NCBI GenBank assembly: GCA_024704765.1 | Contig: JAKMXF010000288.1 | Coordinates: 372,001 to 436,000, forward strand | Length of the DNA stretch: 64,000 nucleotides | Direction: 5' to 3' | Source of the DNA: Oopsacas minuta | Lineage: Eukaryota > Porifera > Hexactinellida > Lyssacinosida > Leucopsacidae | In this document: positions 9,835 through 21,162 of the stretch, piece after piece | Numbering within the stretch: position 1 is the first letter of the stretch | Layout: each line of letters starts with the position of its first letter | The notes under the pieces: generated by a model | What the model saw: only the letters and a program-made list of their open reading frames with translations | Databases searched by the model: none | Told to the model about the DNA's origin: nothing | Position numbers and translations under genes: made by a program

Positions 9835-12800
9835 TGTTTTTGAAGATACACAACTTCCTTGTTCACCAACAGAATACACTAGCACAAGTTCAAAGGAGGA
9901 AAAATCTAAAAGTAACATCAAATGGTGGAAAAGTCCACTCGTCTCAAATGATACTAAAAATAACCTTTGTGAAAATGGATGGGAGTGTTTGGTATCTAAA
10001 AGTGATATTGTAATATTCAGAAAACCTAAGGAGAATTCTGCAGCTTATATTTACAAAGGTATCAATCTGTTTAAAGTGTAACCTCTATGAACGGAGTGTC
10101 AGGGACGCCGAAAAATGCTACCCGCTTGTGGAGGTTCATTCTTATGGGGCTAGGAAGTTGCTCTTTTCATTTTAACCCCATTTCCACAGGTCCAGTTTGT
10201 GGAGGTTACACTGTATTAGGATTTGTAAACTTCTTTATACAAACCAATTTATAGTTTTTGGAAGAAATTTTGATATATCAGCGGCAGATTTTTTCTTCAG
10301 TCAAGTAAGTATTGGACCTCTAAATAATATTATTATTACTATTAGTATTATTATTGTTCATAGGTAGATAACAGTTACAGGAAGACATGGGATAAATACG
10401 TTTGGGATATAGTATGTTTAGGCGAAGATAAGGAATCAAAGCAACAGCTCTTATATTGGGTTGTCAAGTATCCGGTTAGTTCAAAAGATACGGTGTATGC
10501 CGGTTATAAGCACCATCCTTTGGAAATCGGTTATCATATATATTCCTGTATATTTATACCGGTTATAAGAACATGCATCGCTACTCCTAAGGATGTTCTT
10601 AGTTCTTACGTACAACCGGCATCTACTGTATTGAAAATTTACTTTTATGAGCTCATAAAACGAAACTTTACCCGCATAGAACTATTGAACCTGTGTGAAC
10701 TTTTGGTTCCCGAAAATTGAATTCTGGCGCCTTAAATGAGCTATAATTTTTACATTTTAGTGAATACCATTAATTTCTATATTTGAAATTCGTTGCTATG
10801 ACAATTCTAATAATAAATCTAACGAACTAGTTAGTTTCTCTATTTTGCTACAAAGAAATATATCTCTAAGAGGTCCACGTATCATCACCCCAATTTTTGT
10901 GATCATCAGGAGCTGTCGCGGTTGGGAGAAAAGATTGTGTCAGTACGGGTTGTAGTGCAGCAGCCTCTTGGTCCCCCCAATCCGGATCGGCTTGTGAGTT
11001 CTGATCTGGTCCCGCCCATTGTTGTGTCTGCTGGGCGGCCGGTTTCACTTGACCATCCAAACCCTCGGTCCAGGATTGTGGTTCATACTCTGCCTCGTGG
11101 ACCTGGGGCCCCTCTTGCTCTTGTCTTTCTACGTCAGCAGGATCTCGATAGAAAAACAGATCCACCATTACCTCTGCCCATTCCTTGTCATCCTTCAATT
11201 CCCCACGCATTCTCTTTACCTGTCGATTACATAACACATTTTTTCTAAGTCAGAATAATACTACGATACATTTCAATGATTTCATTCCACCCTTCGCCCG
11301 CTATTAACCTTAGTTTGCTAGCATGCCAATGATGATGTCATAGATCTCCACATTCCTTAATATGGAACTATCTAATTACAGTGTAATCTCGTTAATACGA
11401 ACAACAACAGACGGTCATAATATGTCCGCTTTAACCGGAGTAATATCAATTGAATTACAATTGTAGGGAGCTGATTATGTGTAACTCTTCGTTCGTCTTA
11501 TTCGGAACTTCGTATTAACGAGGTTCTCTTGTATATACTCACCTCTCTAGCTAGTAACCACCACATAAGTCCAATACTGTGATTATTCTCCGTATTACAA
11601 GGAATAGCAATATCGATATACTTCAAATTAGCGCTCGTATTACAAAACGCTAGAGTCGGTATTGCTACGTAGCTGGCCTCAGCTATCGGTTGATGATCTA
11701 TTATTGGATCTGAAACTATGAGTAGGCGAGGTTCCCGAAAGGAGCTTGTGATCTGATTCGTCAGAGTGCCAGGGGTAAAACGTCCGGCGATTGGTGTCGC
11801 TCCGGTATGGGTGCAGAATTTCAAGACAGCCCGTTGGCACTGCTCGTTTCCACTGACCGCCACTACATCGGCAGGATTTTTCACTGCTACAATCACGCGA
11901 GCCGCGAGCAGAACTTTTTCCCAAATTTTCTTGACATCAAATATCGGGATACCATCTGGTCGTTTGGAATGTATGTACTCTTCCATTTGGAAGTTAATAT
12001 TAGCTTTCCCGAGATGTGTTTTGGCTAATAGCATCATTGCTACATCGTTCTTCTTCAGGGCTAGAGCTTGTCTTCTTCCAGACATTCTAATGGTTATAAT
12101 GGTAACTAGATTGTGTTATATGAGATAATGAGATTAGTCATAATAGGGTTGATTTCGCGCTTGTCAAAAGTCCCCCCTAAATTATCCAATAACGGAATTT
12201 CCCGCCTTTTTTGTAAGCCAATCTGACATACAGATATGCTATATATCCCGCCTAAATCTCCGAAGTCCCGCCTATTTTATGAACTCTAATTGTTGTGTGT
12301 GTATTTTAAAAGGCAAAGTTTATCACCAAAATACTCAAGAAATAAGAATAATTTCTCTCAAAAGTTCAAATACCATAAATCCCGAAGAGATAACTGTACT
12401 AGTACAGTTTTTTTGCAATACAAAAACCCCATACCCCCATTAGAAAAAGGTGACTTTCATTAACCCGCACGAAGTTGAGAATACAGTATAGTTTCTACCT
12501 CCCAGAATAAGTGTCTGACCCCAGTGGTGTCGTCACAATGAATGCAAAAATTATCACATTTGTGTTCGTTATCGTAACAGATTAATTAATCACATGTCCT
12601 AAGCCACAATTGAACTATATAACTTTCAAGACACAGACGTGGCATACGTAGACAATATGAAGTAATAAACAACCACCCTGAAGGAAATCTGAGATAATTT
12701 CAAATGCAACCATAAATATGCAAGTCCATTGGAAGCATACGAATATACTAATAGCTATTCTATTTTCATTTGGAAATATGGGACAGAATTCTACTAAGCC

Positions 12801-14746
12801 GAAGAAAACACAACTTAGCAAACCTCAAGTTTCTGAACAAATAATTGAGACTATTCCTGAAATGGATCTACCAGTGCGGTCGAAAAAAACATCGACACCT
12901 CCCCCACAAAGTTCCAAAGGTGACTCCTTAGAGAGTTTTTTCCTAACTTATAAAGATTCGGACAGTGACCAAATTATGGCAGGGGGTGTTGAAAGGTTCT
13001 GTAATGATTTGAAAGTCGATCCGACGGATTTTATCGTCCTTGCGATCGCTTGGAAATTCAACGCCGATCAGATGTGCATGTTCACGAGGGAGCAGTTTAT
13101 TACTGGATGTAGTGAACTGAATGTTCATAACATCAAAGAATTCAGGAAGATGCTTCCAACTCTAAAATCGGAAACTTCTGACAAGTCAAATTTCAAAAAG
13201 TTATATTATTTCACTTTCCAATTTGGCCTTGAGCAAGGACAACGTACTTTACCGATCGAGATGGCTGTCCCACTTTGGCAATGTGTCTTTCTTGGCGCGG
13301 AAAACAGACCAAAACTCCTTGACGATTGGTTGACATTTCTCCAAGAATCGAGCGCTAAATTTATTAGCAAAGATACTTGGAACATGTTCTACTATTTCAT
13401 TGAGACCGTCCAAGTGGATTTGTCCAACTATGATGAAACCGACGCGTGGCCGACACTTTTTGATGATTTTTATGAATTCCAAGAAGACAAGAAAAACACA
13501 AAAACAGCCTAAAATATGTACCATAAATAATAGAGTTTTATGTCTGAGGTGTGGAAATGTATATGTATTAAATAGTTTGTTTTGTTGTAGTATCCTATGA
13601 TGGCAAGAGATTATCTTTTGATACGAAAGACTATTGTAAGTAAATGTTTGATGTTTTGTTATAGCTAGCTAGCACCTTTAGCACATAATGGACCAGAGCC
13701 TTGCCACTACGAGGGGTCTGTTATGACAAAACTTGTCTTTTCACTCGAAACCCCTGGGAACAATTGAGAAATCGATGTCCGCAATCACGTTTGGAGTGAC
13801 AAATGAATTCTGATAATTTATAAATTTTGTTACTAATCTAGGTAGACAGAGATAACAATCGTATGGGAATCATATCAAGGTAGTTGTCTAACCACCGTAT
13901 TAGCAGATCCAGAATTGTCCAAAGGGACTGGGCTAGAGCGTTGTGAGTACTTCAGCGGTTCAGCCCCCCTGCCTCCTGGATCTGCCCTTATTTAAGGTGT
14001 CGGTAATTAGCATTCCACGGGGCCACGAATCAACAGTTAGCACCCCATAAAAGTGTGAATCGAGTGTGTCCTGAAGACCCATTGTAAATTCACCTTGTTT
14101 CCATGTTTAGGCTAATAATGTTATTATTTGTTTGTTTACTTCTAACAGGACAACAACAAACAAAGAATGGCCACCTGTTCCTAATAACGTTAGAGTAGAA
14201 GAATTTTCATCAAATATGTTAATCTTCGCACACACAGGAATTGATCAGGTATACATAGGAGAAAATCTCTAAAATGGTGTTAAAAATATCTTTGGACAAT
14301 TTTTTGACCCCAGGTGGATATTGACACCCTCCAGTGCACCTATTGTCCAATTTTCAAGTCAATCGGACAAGTATAGTATACAGAATCTGTTTATATATTT
14401 TCACACCTTTTAGAATGGATTTGACTTTCAACTAACGAGCGTAGATAATCCCAAAACAAATTTTCCACGGAGATTCTCAAACTATGCAGTAACTTCAGGT
14501 AGGTGACAGAATATGCAGATTTAAATCAGTACCATATAGTTATCAATTCTTACCCAGTACGGGGGGATTGAGACCTTTCAATAACCTCACCCCCTGGGGC
14601 GTGTTCAGAGGTCAATCCAGTCCGGAGTGGGTAAGGAAAGGTAACATACCTATCTCACTATAGGGTTGCCAGATTACATAAGCAGATTATATGAAGCAAC
14701 AAAAGACTTGGGAAGAATCGGAAATGAAGAAATACCTGATTGTTAA
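9835..14746 (+). CDS. STARD7: STARD7-like START-domain lipid-transfer protein (5' end not found)
   Basis: Exons 9835-10058, 10255-10304, 10364-10474, 13591-13635, 13842-13879, 14149-14248, 14414-14498 and 14664-14746 join in phase through canonical splice sites to give about 246 codons. Together they read as a START domain: a WECL...DIVIFRKP start, [28 protein letters not shown], an RVEEFSS strand, a DNP-FPR turn and a C-terminal [14 protein letters not shown] helix. The order and motifs match STARD7, which moves phosphatidylcholine to mitochondria; other START proteins are possible. The N-terminal exon (expected to carry a targeting sequence) is missing. The 3116-bp intron 10475-13590 houses RPSA on the opposite strand and a DCUN1D3-like gene on the same strand. 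Confidence 0.85.
10077..10216. mobile_element. M4-family MITE in a STARD7-like intron
   Basis: About 140-bp palindromic element running from GTAACCTCTATGAACGGAG to GTTTGTGGAGGTTACACTGT. Best full-length copy of the family in the window. Confidence 0.7.
10490..10632. mobile_element. M3-family MITE at the start of the long STARD7-like intron
   Basis: GTATGCCGGTTATAAGCACC at the left, CAACCGGCATCTACTGTATT at the right, with an internal second copy of the half-palindrome. Begins about 16 bp after the 5' splice site. Confidence 0.7.
10866..12085 (-). CDS. RPSA: 40S ribosomal protein SA (uS2)
   Basis: Core component of the small ribosomal subunit. Exons 12085-11543 and 11219-10866 give 298 aa (human 295). 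Signature blocks are visible: [62 protein letters not shown] and the YRDP that opens the acidic, Trp-containing C-tail ending in DDTWTS. The gene lies antisense within the long intron of the STARD7-like gene. An M6 MITE ends about 5 bp from its 5' splice site. Confidence 0.97.
11383..11537. mobile_element. M6-family MITE in the RPSA intron
   Basis: CAGTGTAATCTCGTTAATAC at the left and TTCGTATTAACGAGGTTCTC at the right form an inverted repeat of about 16 bp. A shorter copy is at 21790-21872. The right end nearly touches the RPSA 5' splice site. Confidence 0.7.
12778..13512 (+). CDS. DCUN1D3: DCN1-like protein, DCUN1D3 type (cullin neddylation co-factor)
   Basis: Intronless, 244 aa. The upstream in-frame ATG at 12718 adds only a 20-residue hydrophobic leader. 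The ATG at 12778 gives an MGQNSTK start, a good N-myristoylation signal as in DCUN1D3, so I chose it. Residues about 55-235 form the PONY domain ([11 protein letters not shown], then [33 protein letters not shown] and a C-terminal [10 protein letters not shown]), which binds cullins and the acetylated E2 UBC12 to promote NEDD8 transfer. The myristoyl group would place it at membranes. It is nested, same strand, in the STARD7-like intron, and being intronless it may have arisen by retroposition. Confidence 0.9.
   Translation: MGQNSTKPKKTQLSKPQVSEQIIETIPEMDLPVRSKKTSTPPPQSSKGDSLESFFLTYKDSDSDQIMAGGVERFCNDLKVDPTDFIVLAIAWKFNADQMCMFTREQFITGCSELNVHNIKEFRKMLPTLKSETSDKSNFKKLYYFTFQFGLEQGQRTLPIEMAVPLWQCVFLGAENRPKLLDDWLTFLQESSAKFISKDTWNMFYYFIETVQVDLSNYDETDAWPTLFDDFYEFQEDKKNTKTA
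14577..14612. repeat. M7 short repeat (CCCCTGGGGCGTGTTCAGAG)
   Basis: The same segment recurs inverted at about 16021-16052 (CTCTGAACACGCCCCGAGGTG) and direct at about 53748-53785. It lies in the STARD7-like intron 14499-14663. Confidence 0.5.
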
Positions 14747-15320
14747 TTACAATAATTATTGTGTCGTATTATTAGCTAATTAGTCAATCAATCTTTTCTC
14801 TTACATGTATATATTGTTTGTGGTAATGGGGGAACGAATATTAGCGTTCGGGACCCCTGTTGACAAGGTGTGAATTTATAGTATTTTAGGAGACGGCTAC
14901 AGCAGAACTAAAAATTATTGATTGAGACTTGAACTTCAATTTTGGTTATTTTAGTCATGTCTAGACACAGATAAATGTGTCCAGTGACACTACTGCTTGT
15001 ACCACTAATAAAAGTGGCAGCAAATAACAAGTTGAAAGTTGAGCCAATAAATATCCATTAATACAGTGAATCCCGATTATAAGAACACCGTCTGGAACTG
15101 GACACAATGTTCTTATATCCGGTATGTTCTTATAACCGGCATTTACTATACCAAACTTTTGTGGCACTTCCTTAATAATAGCGGGACATCGTGGACGTAG
15201 CATATTTGTATTAGACTGGTAGGTAGTCGGAATTATATCTATGGTAGGTGAAAATGTAACACAGAATGTAGAATATAACTATATATGATCTGCTATATAC
15301 AAACAGCTGATTAAGCAAAG
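14747..15320. other. Intergenic region with one MITE
   Basis: Lies between STARD7 and NUDT8. Holds the M3 copy at 15065-15148 and otherwise AT-rich sequence without a supportable gene. Confidence 0.5.
15065..15148. mobile_element. M3-family MITE
   Basis: ACAGTGAATCCCGATTATAA at the left and TTATAACCGGCATTTACTAT at the right form the inverted repeat. This copy shows the CAGT/ACTG-type ends shared by most MITEs in the window. Confidence 0.7.
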
Positions 15321-16516
15321 ATGGCACGGATCGAACTTGTAAACCAAATTTTATCTGTTTCAAATAAAGCAAGAATTGCTACTTTCTTGACAACAGATAA
15401 GGATAGATGGAATGTGAAAGGAAAAGAAGCTATGAATCGATCAGCTGTTCTGGTACCGATATGTTCGTATCGAGGGAAACTGAGTTTATTATTCACCATT
15501 AGGAATGTTAATTTGTCCTCTCATAAGGGGCAAGTAAGGTGTGAAAATTTATTTTACATATATTATACAAGTAACACCTGTTATATCGAAGCTTAAGAGA
15601 CCGTGATATTCAAATCGATATGACAGATAAAATATATGTTTCTTTGACGGTTTGGGACCATATTTGTATAACTTCACACTTCGATATACGTGGGTATTTC
15701 TATAAATCCGTGTTAAATATAACGGAGAGTATAGCTAATATGAAAATAGCTATAGAGTGGGTGCCGGTTATAAGACACCCTTGGGAGTAGTAAACATGTT
15801 CTTATATCCGGCATTCACTGTATGTGTGTATTTTCTAGTTTCCCAGGGGGTCACGAGTCTCCAGGAGATGAGTATCCTATCGGGACAGCGATAAGAGAGA
15901 CGAGAGAGGAGATAGGGTTATGTATTAACAGAGAGGATGTTATTGCTTGTATTGGACCTGTTCCTAACCGGGTAAGTAATTCGTCCCTAACCGGACAGAA
16001 TTTCATAAGAAACCTTGCCCTCTGAACACGCCCCGAGGTGAAGTAATGAGTGTCATATCACACCTGAGCGGACACAATTTTAGAATTCTAACTATTTAGA
16101 AATTGGTAAAGAATATCGCAGCAGTGATAGCAGATATTGGAGAAGTTAATGAAGATAGTTTGACACTTAATACTAATGAGGTAAACAAGTAAACAACAAA
16201 CATACAAACAAACATACAAACAAAGAAACGACAAACAAACAAAGAAACGACAAATAAATAACAAACAAACAAACAAACTTTTCATACATTTTAGGTGTCA
16301 GAAATATTTTTCCTTTCATTTGAAACTATATTAACAGAGAAAAACCAAAGATATACAATCTTTAGAAATTTTAGACACTTTGGTATGCCTGTCTTTCTAG
16401 GGGGACCCAGACACATCTGGGGTCTAACTGGAACTATACTAGACATAGTCCTGGAAATGATCCTACCCGAACAGCTGGAATATAAGCCAATCAGATTGAG
16501 ACCTTGGAAAAAATGA
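15321..16516 (+). CDS. NUDT8: Nudix hydrolase of the NUDT7/NUDT8 (CoA diphosphatase) type
   Basis: Exons 15321-15538, 15839-15971, 16100-16180 and 16295-16516 give 217 aa. The first junction joins GTA AG|T so that GQVSFPGG is restored, the UPF0035/CoA-pyrophosphatase signature, followed by GHESPGDE...AIRETREEIGL, the Nudix box (RETREEIG supplies the metal ligands). The family cleaves CoA or related dinucleotides in peroxisomes or mitochondria. No C-terminal PTS1 is seen (it ends RPWKK), which favours NUDT8 over peroxisomal NUDT7. Intron 1 holds M2 and M3 repeats, and the last intron is almost entirely (AAAC)n. Confidence 0.88.
15584..15735. mobile_element. M2-family MITE in NUDT8 intron 1
   Basis: GTTATATCGAAGCTTAAGAG at the left, CCGTGTTAAATATAACGGAG at the right. 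Confidence 0.65.
15761..15822. mobile_element. M3-family MITE, short, in NUDT8 intron 1
   Basis: GTGCCGGTTATAAGACACCC at the left and ATGTTCTTATATCCGGCATT at the right; ends about 16 bp before the 3' splice site. Confidence 0.65.
16181..16294. repeat. (AAAC)n-filled intron of NUDT8
   Basis: The 114-bp intron starts GTAAAC and consists almost wholly of AAAC/ATAC/AAAG units up to its TTTTAG acceptor. Confidence 0.8.
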
Positions 16517-16728
16517 ATTCCTATGTAATTTGTATGTGAATGTAATGATATCTATATTTAGCTCATTTTGACATTCCAATGGAGTATAACATTCTTAAAC
16601 ACGGGTTTGTAACCAAGGAAAGATTCTCTTATCTAGCAAATGAATATTTTCAACAAACGAGCTAATAAATAAATAAACACAGCCCCATTCCCATTCTGAT
16701 AAATAACAACAAACAAACACAAATAATA

Positions 16729-16759
<31 letters not shown>

Positions 16760-16918
16760 TAGCACACTTGTTTGTATATATCTAATTTACATCCTCCTAT
16801 AACTACTAAACAACAACACAACAACAGATAACAACACATCCATTCTATTAATGTAAAAACAATAAAAGTACCAGAGTTTTAGATAAATACTAATAAACCC
16901 AATTTCTAATCGTCATAA
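16517..16918. other. Convergent 3' regions of NUDT8 and PICALM
   Basis: Spacer between two convergent genes, with (TAA)n at about 16724-16760 and several AATAAA-like strings on both strands (for example AATAAA at about 16669 and 16861). No further gene is seen. Confidence 0.6.
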
Positions 16919-18454
16919 TTAGAAAATTGAATTTTGTGTGGGTCCATAAGGGTTTGTGGAGCTCCAGGTGGGGTAGGAGGTCTGTGGCGGTGCCGCAGGG
17001 ATTTGGGTCGTGGAAATCTGGGTGGGGAGCTTGGAGTATGCGTCGCCGCCGGTTAAGCGGACCTCTTTCTCCTCCCATACGTGTGCTCTTGATTTTGAAG
17101 GCTTGTTTACTAAACTAAGCTCGTCAAGGGTACGCTCCAGGCCCGTTTCTACATTGAAACCGAGGCTCTGTTTGGTCTGTCCAGCTGTGGCAGTGTTTGG
17201 ATCGTTCAATTTTTCTGGCTGCAAGATTGTGTCGAATAGTGTCGGTTCTGAAATGGTAGAGTGAGTGGTGTTAGAAAAGGGAGATGGCTCAAAAGTTGTC
17301 ACAGTTGGGAAAGGATTCCCTGTTGAGAAACCGACCGAATTGGTGGCGGTTGTATCGACCCATGGGTCTTTAGTTGGCGCAGGACTATTGAAAACATCTT
17401 TTAACTCTAGGAGAGAGCTCTCTTCTCTTACTTTTTGAGGTTTAGCGTATAGCGCCTCGTCAGAAGAAGCGAATGGGATTACTTTTTCTACCGATAAAGT
17501 TGTTTTAAGCGGCTGAGGTGATAGCACCCTTTTCACGTTACTATTAGGTGATGTAGTTTGGAAACTGGTTGGTGATTTGGACCCATGTGGGGATAATTTA
17601 CCATCTAGGGAGGCCAGATATGTATCCATCGCTTGGAGGAGATCAGCACCGCTCGCTGAGGAATCAACAATCGATTGATCCTCTACCCCAACTTCGCTAG
17701 CAACGGAGAAATACGTCCGTGCGTTTTCACAACGATTCAAATATTTTTTATAAATTTCAAGACCTTCTTTGGCATTAGTCTTTTTGAAATCGAAATAATG
17801 CTCTAACATTATAATTATTCCTTCGTTATAAAGAGCAAAGAGTTTCACTAAGTCTTGGAAACAGCGCACAAATGCCGCGTATATTACCGCGTTACTCACT
17901 TCATGAGCTTGAGGATCAAAATTCAAAAGCGAATCGAAAAGTTCTTGCAGTATGGGAAAATGAGTCATCAATTTTGCGATTGTCATCGTGCGTAGGAATC
18001 CATTCTCACCTCTTTTGACACGACAGTAATCGAAACCAGCCCTCTGGTAAGTGGTTGCCTTATGGTTCAGATATCGAGCATATTTCCGCACAAAAGTTGA
18101 CATATTCATCGTATCGATACTCGATCGATCCGACAAGTTATCTGTGTGGAAATTTGTAGTCCTTGGGGCGAGATATTGTATGAATCTCTCATTACCTTGG
18201 ACCATAAGAAAATGCGCCGTAACCAGAGCCTTGAATGACACAATCCAGTTTGTGAGTTTGACCCTTTCGAGTATAAAAGTTGCCAAATCTGGAATACTCA
18301 CCATCGGTTCATTTGTACACAGGACCAAATAATCAACATGTTTCCTTTTTGGCGCGATTAACTCATGACTACTCGCTTTACAGACCGCCTTATTCAAGTT
18401 GTCACCTGTCAAAGTATTTTTCGCCGCCTCTATTTTATCAATTACAACAGCCAT
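16919..18454 (-). CDS. PICALM: Clathrin assembly adaptor, PICALM/AP180 type
   Basis: Intronless, 511 aa. Residues about 15-290 form the ANTH domain. The PtdIns(4,5)P2 site is plain in KAVCKASSHELIAPKRKH, and the FLRTMTIAKLM and YNEGIIIMLEHYFD helices follow. The C-terminal third is unstructured, Ser/Thr/Pro-rich and carries endocytic peptide motifs: DPW (AP-2 or clathrin binding), an NPF (EH-domain ligand) and NPYG. The family links clathrin to membranes and sorts small R-SNAREs. The absence of introns is unusual for a gene of this length but matches several neighbours. Confidence 0.95.
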   Translation of the reverse strand: MAVVIDKIEAAKNTLTGDNLNKAVCKASSHELIAPKRKHVDYLVLCTNEPMVSIPDLATFILERVKLTNWIVSFKALVTAHFLMVQGNERFIQYLAPRTTNFHTDNLSDRSSIDTMNMSTFVRKYARYLNHKATTYQRAGFDYCRVKRGENGFLRTMTIAKLMTHFPILQELFDSLLNFDPQAHEVSNAVIYAAFVRCFQDLVKLFALYNEGIIIMLEHYFDFKKTNAKEGLEIYKKYLNRCENARTYFSVASEVGVEDQSIVDSSASGADLLQAMDTYLASLDGKLSPHGSKSPTSFQTTSPNSNVKRVLSPQPLKTTLSVEKVIPFASSDEALYAKPQKVREESSLLELKDVFNSPAPTKDPWVDTTATNSVGFSTGNPFPTVTTFEPSPFSNTTHSTISEPTLFDTILQPEKLNDPNTATAGQTKQSLGFNVETGLERTLDELSLVNKPSKSRAHVWEEKEVRLTGGDAYSKLPTQISTTQIPAAPPQTSYPTWSSTNPYGPTQNSIF

Positions 18455-19350
18455 AGTATTCTGCTTATATAGAACTGGAAGTATGTTTATATATAAATTC
18501 CTATACCTATATTTTATAGTTTAAGCTATACTAGATAATTCTATTGTGTCGCCATGGTGACGACGATAGTTAATAGCAATGCTTAAATAGACTTATGAAT
18601 TCATATTTGTATATTTACGCATTCCAGAGAGATGCAGTCAATAAAGAAATCTGGAAAAGTCAACACGTAGAAACTAGAAAGTGTTAAGATAAAAGTACTT
18701 TTCTAAAAATAAAAGAAATGAGTATTTACGTATTTATGCAACCTAATCAGTCCTTGACGACACCATGGTGACATAGGAATGTGTGTTATGAACACTCTGG
18801 GTTTCATTGGAAAGGGGTAACCGGAGTGTATAATATAAATATAAAACAGAGATGGATTGTAGTATTTACGCGGATATCTAGTTTTAGTTTGCCACAGGAA
18901 AAGGCGGGAAATTAGATTTTTATCAGATTTAGGCGGGAAGTCCGCCAAAACGAGACAGCAACTAAAATCCTAAATAAACCATGAATATCATATTCAATAG
19001 AGAATACAGTAATTATTGGCAGAGGAAATACGTATGCATATTTTGTGAAGGACTTTCACAATGTGTAACCAGCACAACCTGGGTCTGTGGAAACGGAGTG
19101 AAAAGTAAACAGAGCGAATCTTAGTCCAATACAAATGAACCTCCACTAAAGGGGTAGCATTTTTCGGCGTTCTTAGCAGCCCGTTGGTTGAGGTTACACT
19201 GTGTACTTTTATGGACAAATTATTGGACCCTTTTGGGTGCAAAATAAGTGGTCATGATTTGAAAGACATTAGGAAATTACTCGTAAATATCTCAACATAA
19301 TAACTGTCTTGAATTACGAAAGAATATATAAATGTAAGTAATAAATGGAA
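18455..19350. other. Intergenic region between HUS1 and PICALM
   Basis: Contains an M4 copy at 19060-19204 and a pair of GGCGGGAAxTTAGATTT-like motifs at about 18900-18945. A minus ORF starting at 18948 has no family features and is not called. Confidence 0.5.
19060..19204. mobile_element. M4-family MITE
   Basis: About 145 bp; the right end GGTTGAGGTTACACTGTGTA matches the family end GTGGAGGTTACACTGTAT, and the left end has the inverse GTGTAACC. Confidence 0.65.
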
Positions 19351-20583
19351 CTATGGAAGGATAGCTGGAACTAAATACTGCAGAGCAACTTGATCATCAA
19401 GGCAGAGGAACACCTGGAGCGCTCTATCTGCTACAATATTACAAATTGCCCGCGTGGGTTCAAAACTTGATTGTAGTATTTGTAGGAATTTTTTAATATC
19501 CACGGTAACTTCTTTCATGTCACCAGGATCGTTGGTCGAATCGGACAAAAATTCCTTGCATTTGATCGATTCTACATCTTTGAATGACATTTTAACTGAG
19601 ATCTCGTCTGTCTCAATCTTTAAGAACATATCTCCTTGGCTGTTAGCGGCGATTTTTAATTGTGTCGACATATTTTTCAGTCGTTCAACTGCCACTTTAA
19701 TTTTCTTCAAATCGGGTAGGACAACTGACGCGTCTAATTGTGGCATAGATGGTTCTTGAAATAAATGCCACTCTTTTTGACCAATCAATTCAACTTTGAT
19801 GTCGTGTATTGTTGTTTTTTGTTTAGAAGCGGCCGAGGCGAACGCGCATTCTAATCTCAGACAGGGAGATTCCTTCCCTCCGTCCCCAAATTGTTTATTT
19901 TTGAGGATCATTTTGATCTCCATGGCGTTTTGTCCGGTTTTGAAAGCTTCTGAGAGATGTGATATATGTAAACGGAGGTAGAGCTCTGAAGGAAATCCAT
20001 CTGTCTCTTCACACCTATAAGAAGAACCATGGATGTGTAATGGGACAACAATAAGCACAGTATATTTATAATAAAAATGAAATGGATAAAAATATTAAAT
20101 CACCAGTTTCATATTTTAGAACTTTCACTACAAAATATGATAAATTAAAATTTTGTGTGTAGTGGCGGATCCACGTTTGGGGCATAGCTCAATACAATTG
20201 AAATACTAAAGTGGAAATCGGTGTTTCGCCTCCCTTAACGGTACCTAGAAGAGGGAGGACCGGAGGATGGTAGGCAAAAAGTGACGAAGGGAGGGAGGCA
20301 ACTGTTAGAGAGTTGAACGACCCCACGACCCCAAAGCTAGACAGTTGTAACAGGCAATTGTCTCGGCCTGTTATTCAACCTACCTATACTCGTGGAATAA
20401 GTCACTATGATTCATAACACAGTAAAGCGCTTGATCTGATAGAGATCCTTCTGCCATGAAAAAATTAATTTTCTTCATAGAGAAATGTATTACACAATTT
20501 TGTACAGTTTTCTTGATTGTAGAGATTACATTCGAAAGTAGTTGGATTGAGTTTACATCGATTATATGAGCTCTAAAACGCAT
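19351..20583 (-). CDS. HUS1: HUS1, subunit of the 9-1-1 DNA-damage clamp
   Basis: Exons 20583-20384 and 20014-19351 give 287 aa (human 280). It begins MRFRAHI (human MKFRAKI). Conserved blocks include LRLHISHLSEAFKTGQNA, the THDI-like IHDIKVELI, VAVERLKNMS and the C-terminal ICNIV...VALQYLVPAI. HUS1 forms a PCNA-like ring with RAD9 and RAD1 and loads at damaged DNA to activate ATR. The 369-bp intron holds a segment beginning TAGTGGCGGATCCA, which resembles a DNA-transposon end but was not resolved. Confidence 0.95.
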
Positions 20584-21162
20584 ATTTACTGAAAATTTTG
20601 TTTCTAAAAAGGTGTGAATAATGAGTAGAGGGTAACCTCCAGAAATGGGGTGTCAGGGGAACTGAAAAATGCTTCCACGTTTCCCAATTTCTCGTTTATG
20701 GAGGGCTAAGGATTGGTTCTATTTTTTCGCTCCGTTTCCAGAAGTTCCCCATTTCCAAAGGCCCCCGATTGTGAAAGTTAAGCTGTAGAATATCTTAAGG
20801 GTTTAAAATATTACCATTATAAACATTTGACCAAAACATGTACAACCAAATCAGTGGTTACACCTTATCCATCCGTGGAACCCTTCTCATAACTTCAATA
20901 CGAATTTTGATATCTTCACCAAGAGGTTCAGGAACCACAGGCCCAATGATCCAATATTAATCTCTCTGGAACTGTGAGAACATCGATAATATATGTTTCA
21001 AAAGTGAAATACAAAACAAGTAAACAGAAGCAGAATGAAAGCATAATTCGTGAGATCAAAAGAAACGATCAACTTTGAAGATCGATTTCAAAAAGACGCG
21101 CATAAATTTCTATAATTACCCTATCAGATCTTTAGCTATAAAATAGGCATATCGACCATTTT
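20584..21162. other. Intergenic region with an M4 MITE and a stray coding-like fragment
   Basis: An M4 copy spans 20628-20790. On the minus strand at about 20865-20960 one frame reads some 32 residues (IIGPVVPEP...RVPRMDKV) to a stop with no start or acceptor. It could be the last exon of an unseen gene or a relic. Confidence 0.4.
20628..20790. mobile_element. M4-family MITE
   Basis: GGTAACCTCCAGAAATGGGG at the left, CCCGATTGTGAAAGTTAAGC at the right; the central GGGGCTAxGGA spacer resembles that at 10140. Confidence 0.6.

Noticed and set aside
18703-18948. 81-aa minus ORF
   Set aside because: Featureless and overlapping repeated GGCGGGAA motifs; no coding signature.
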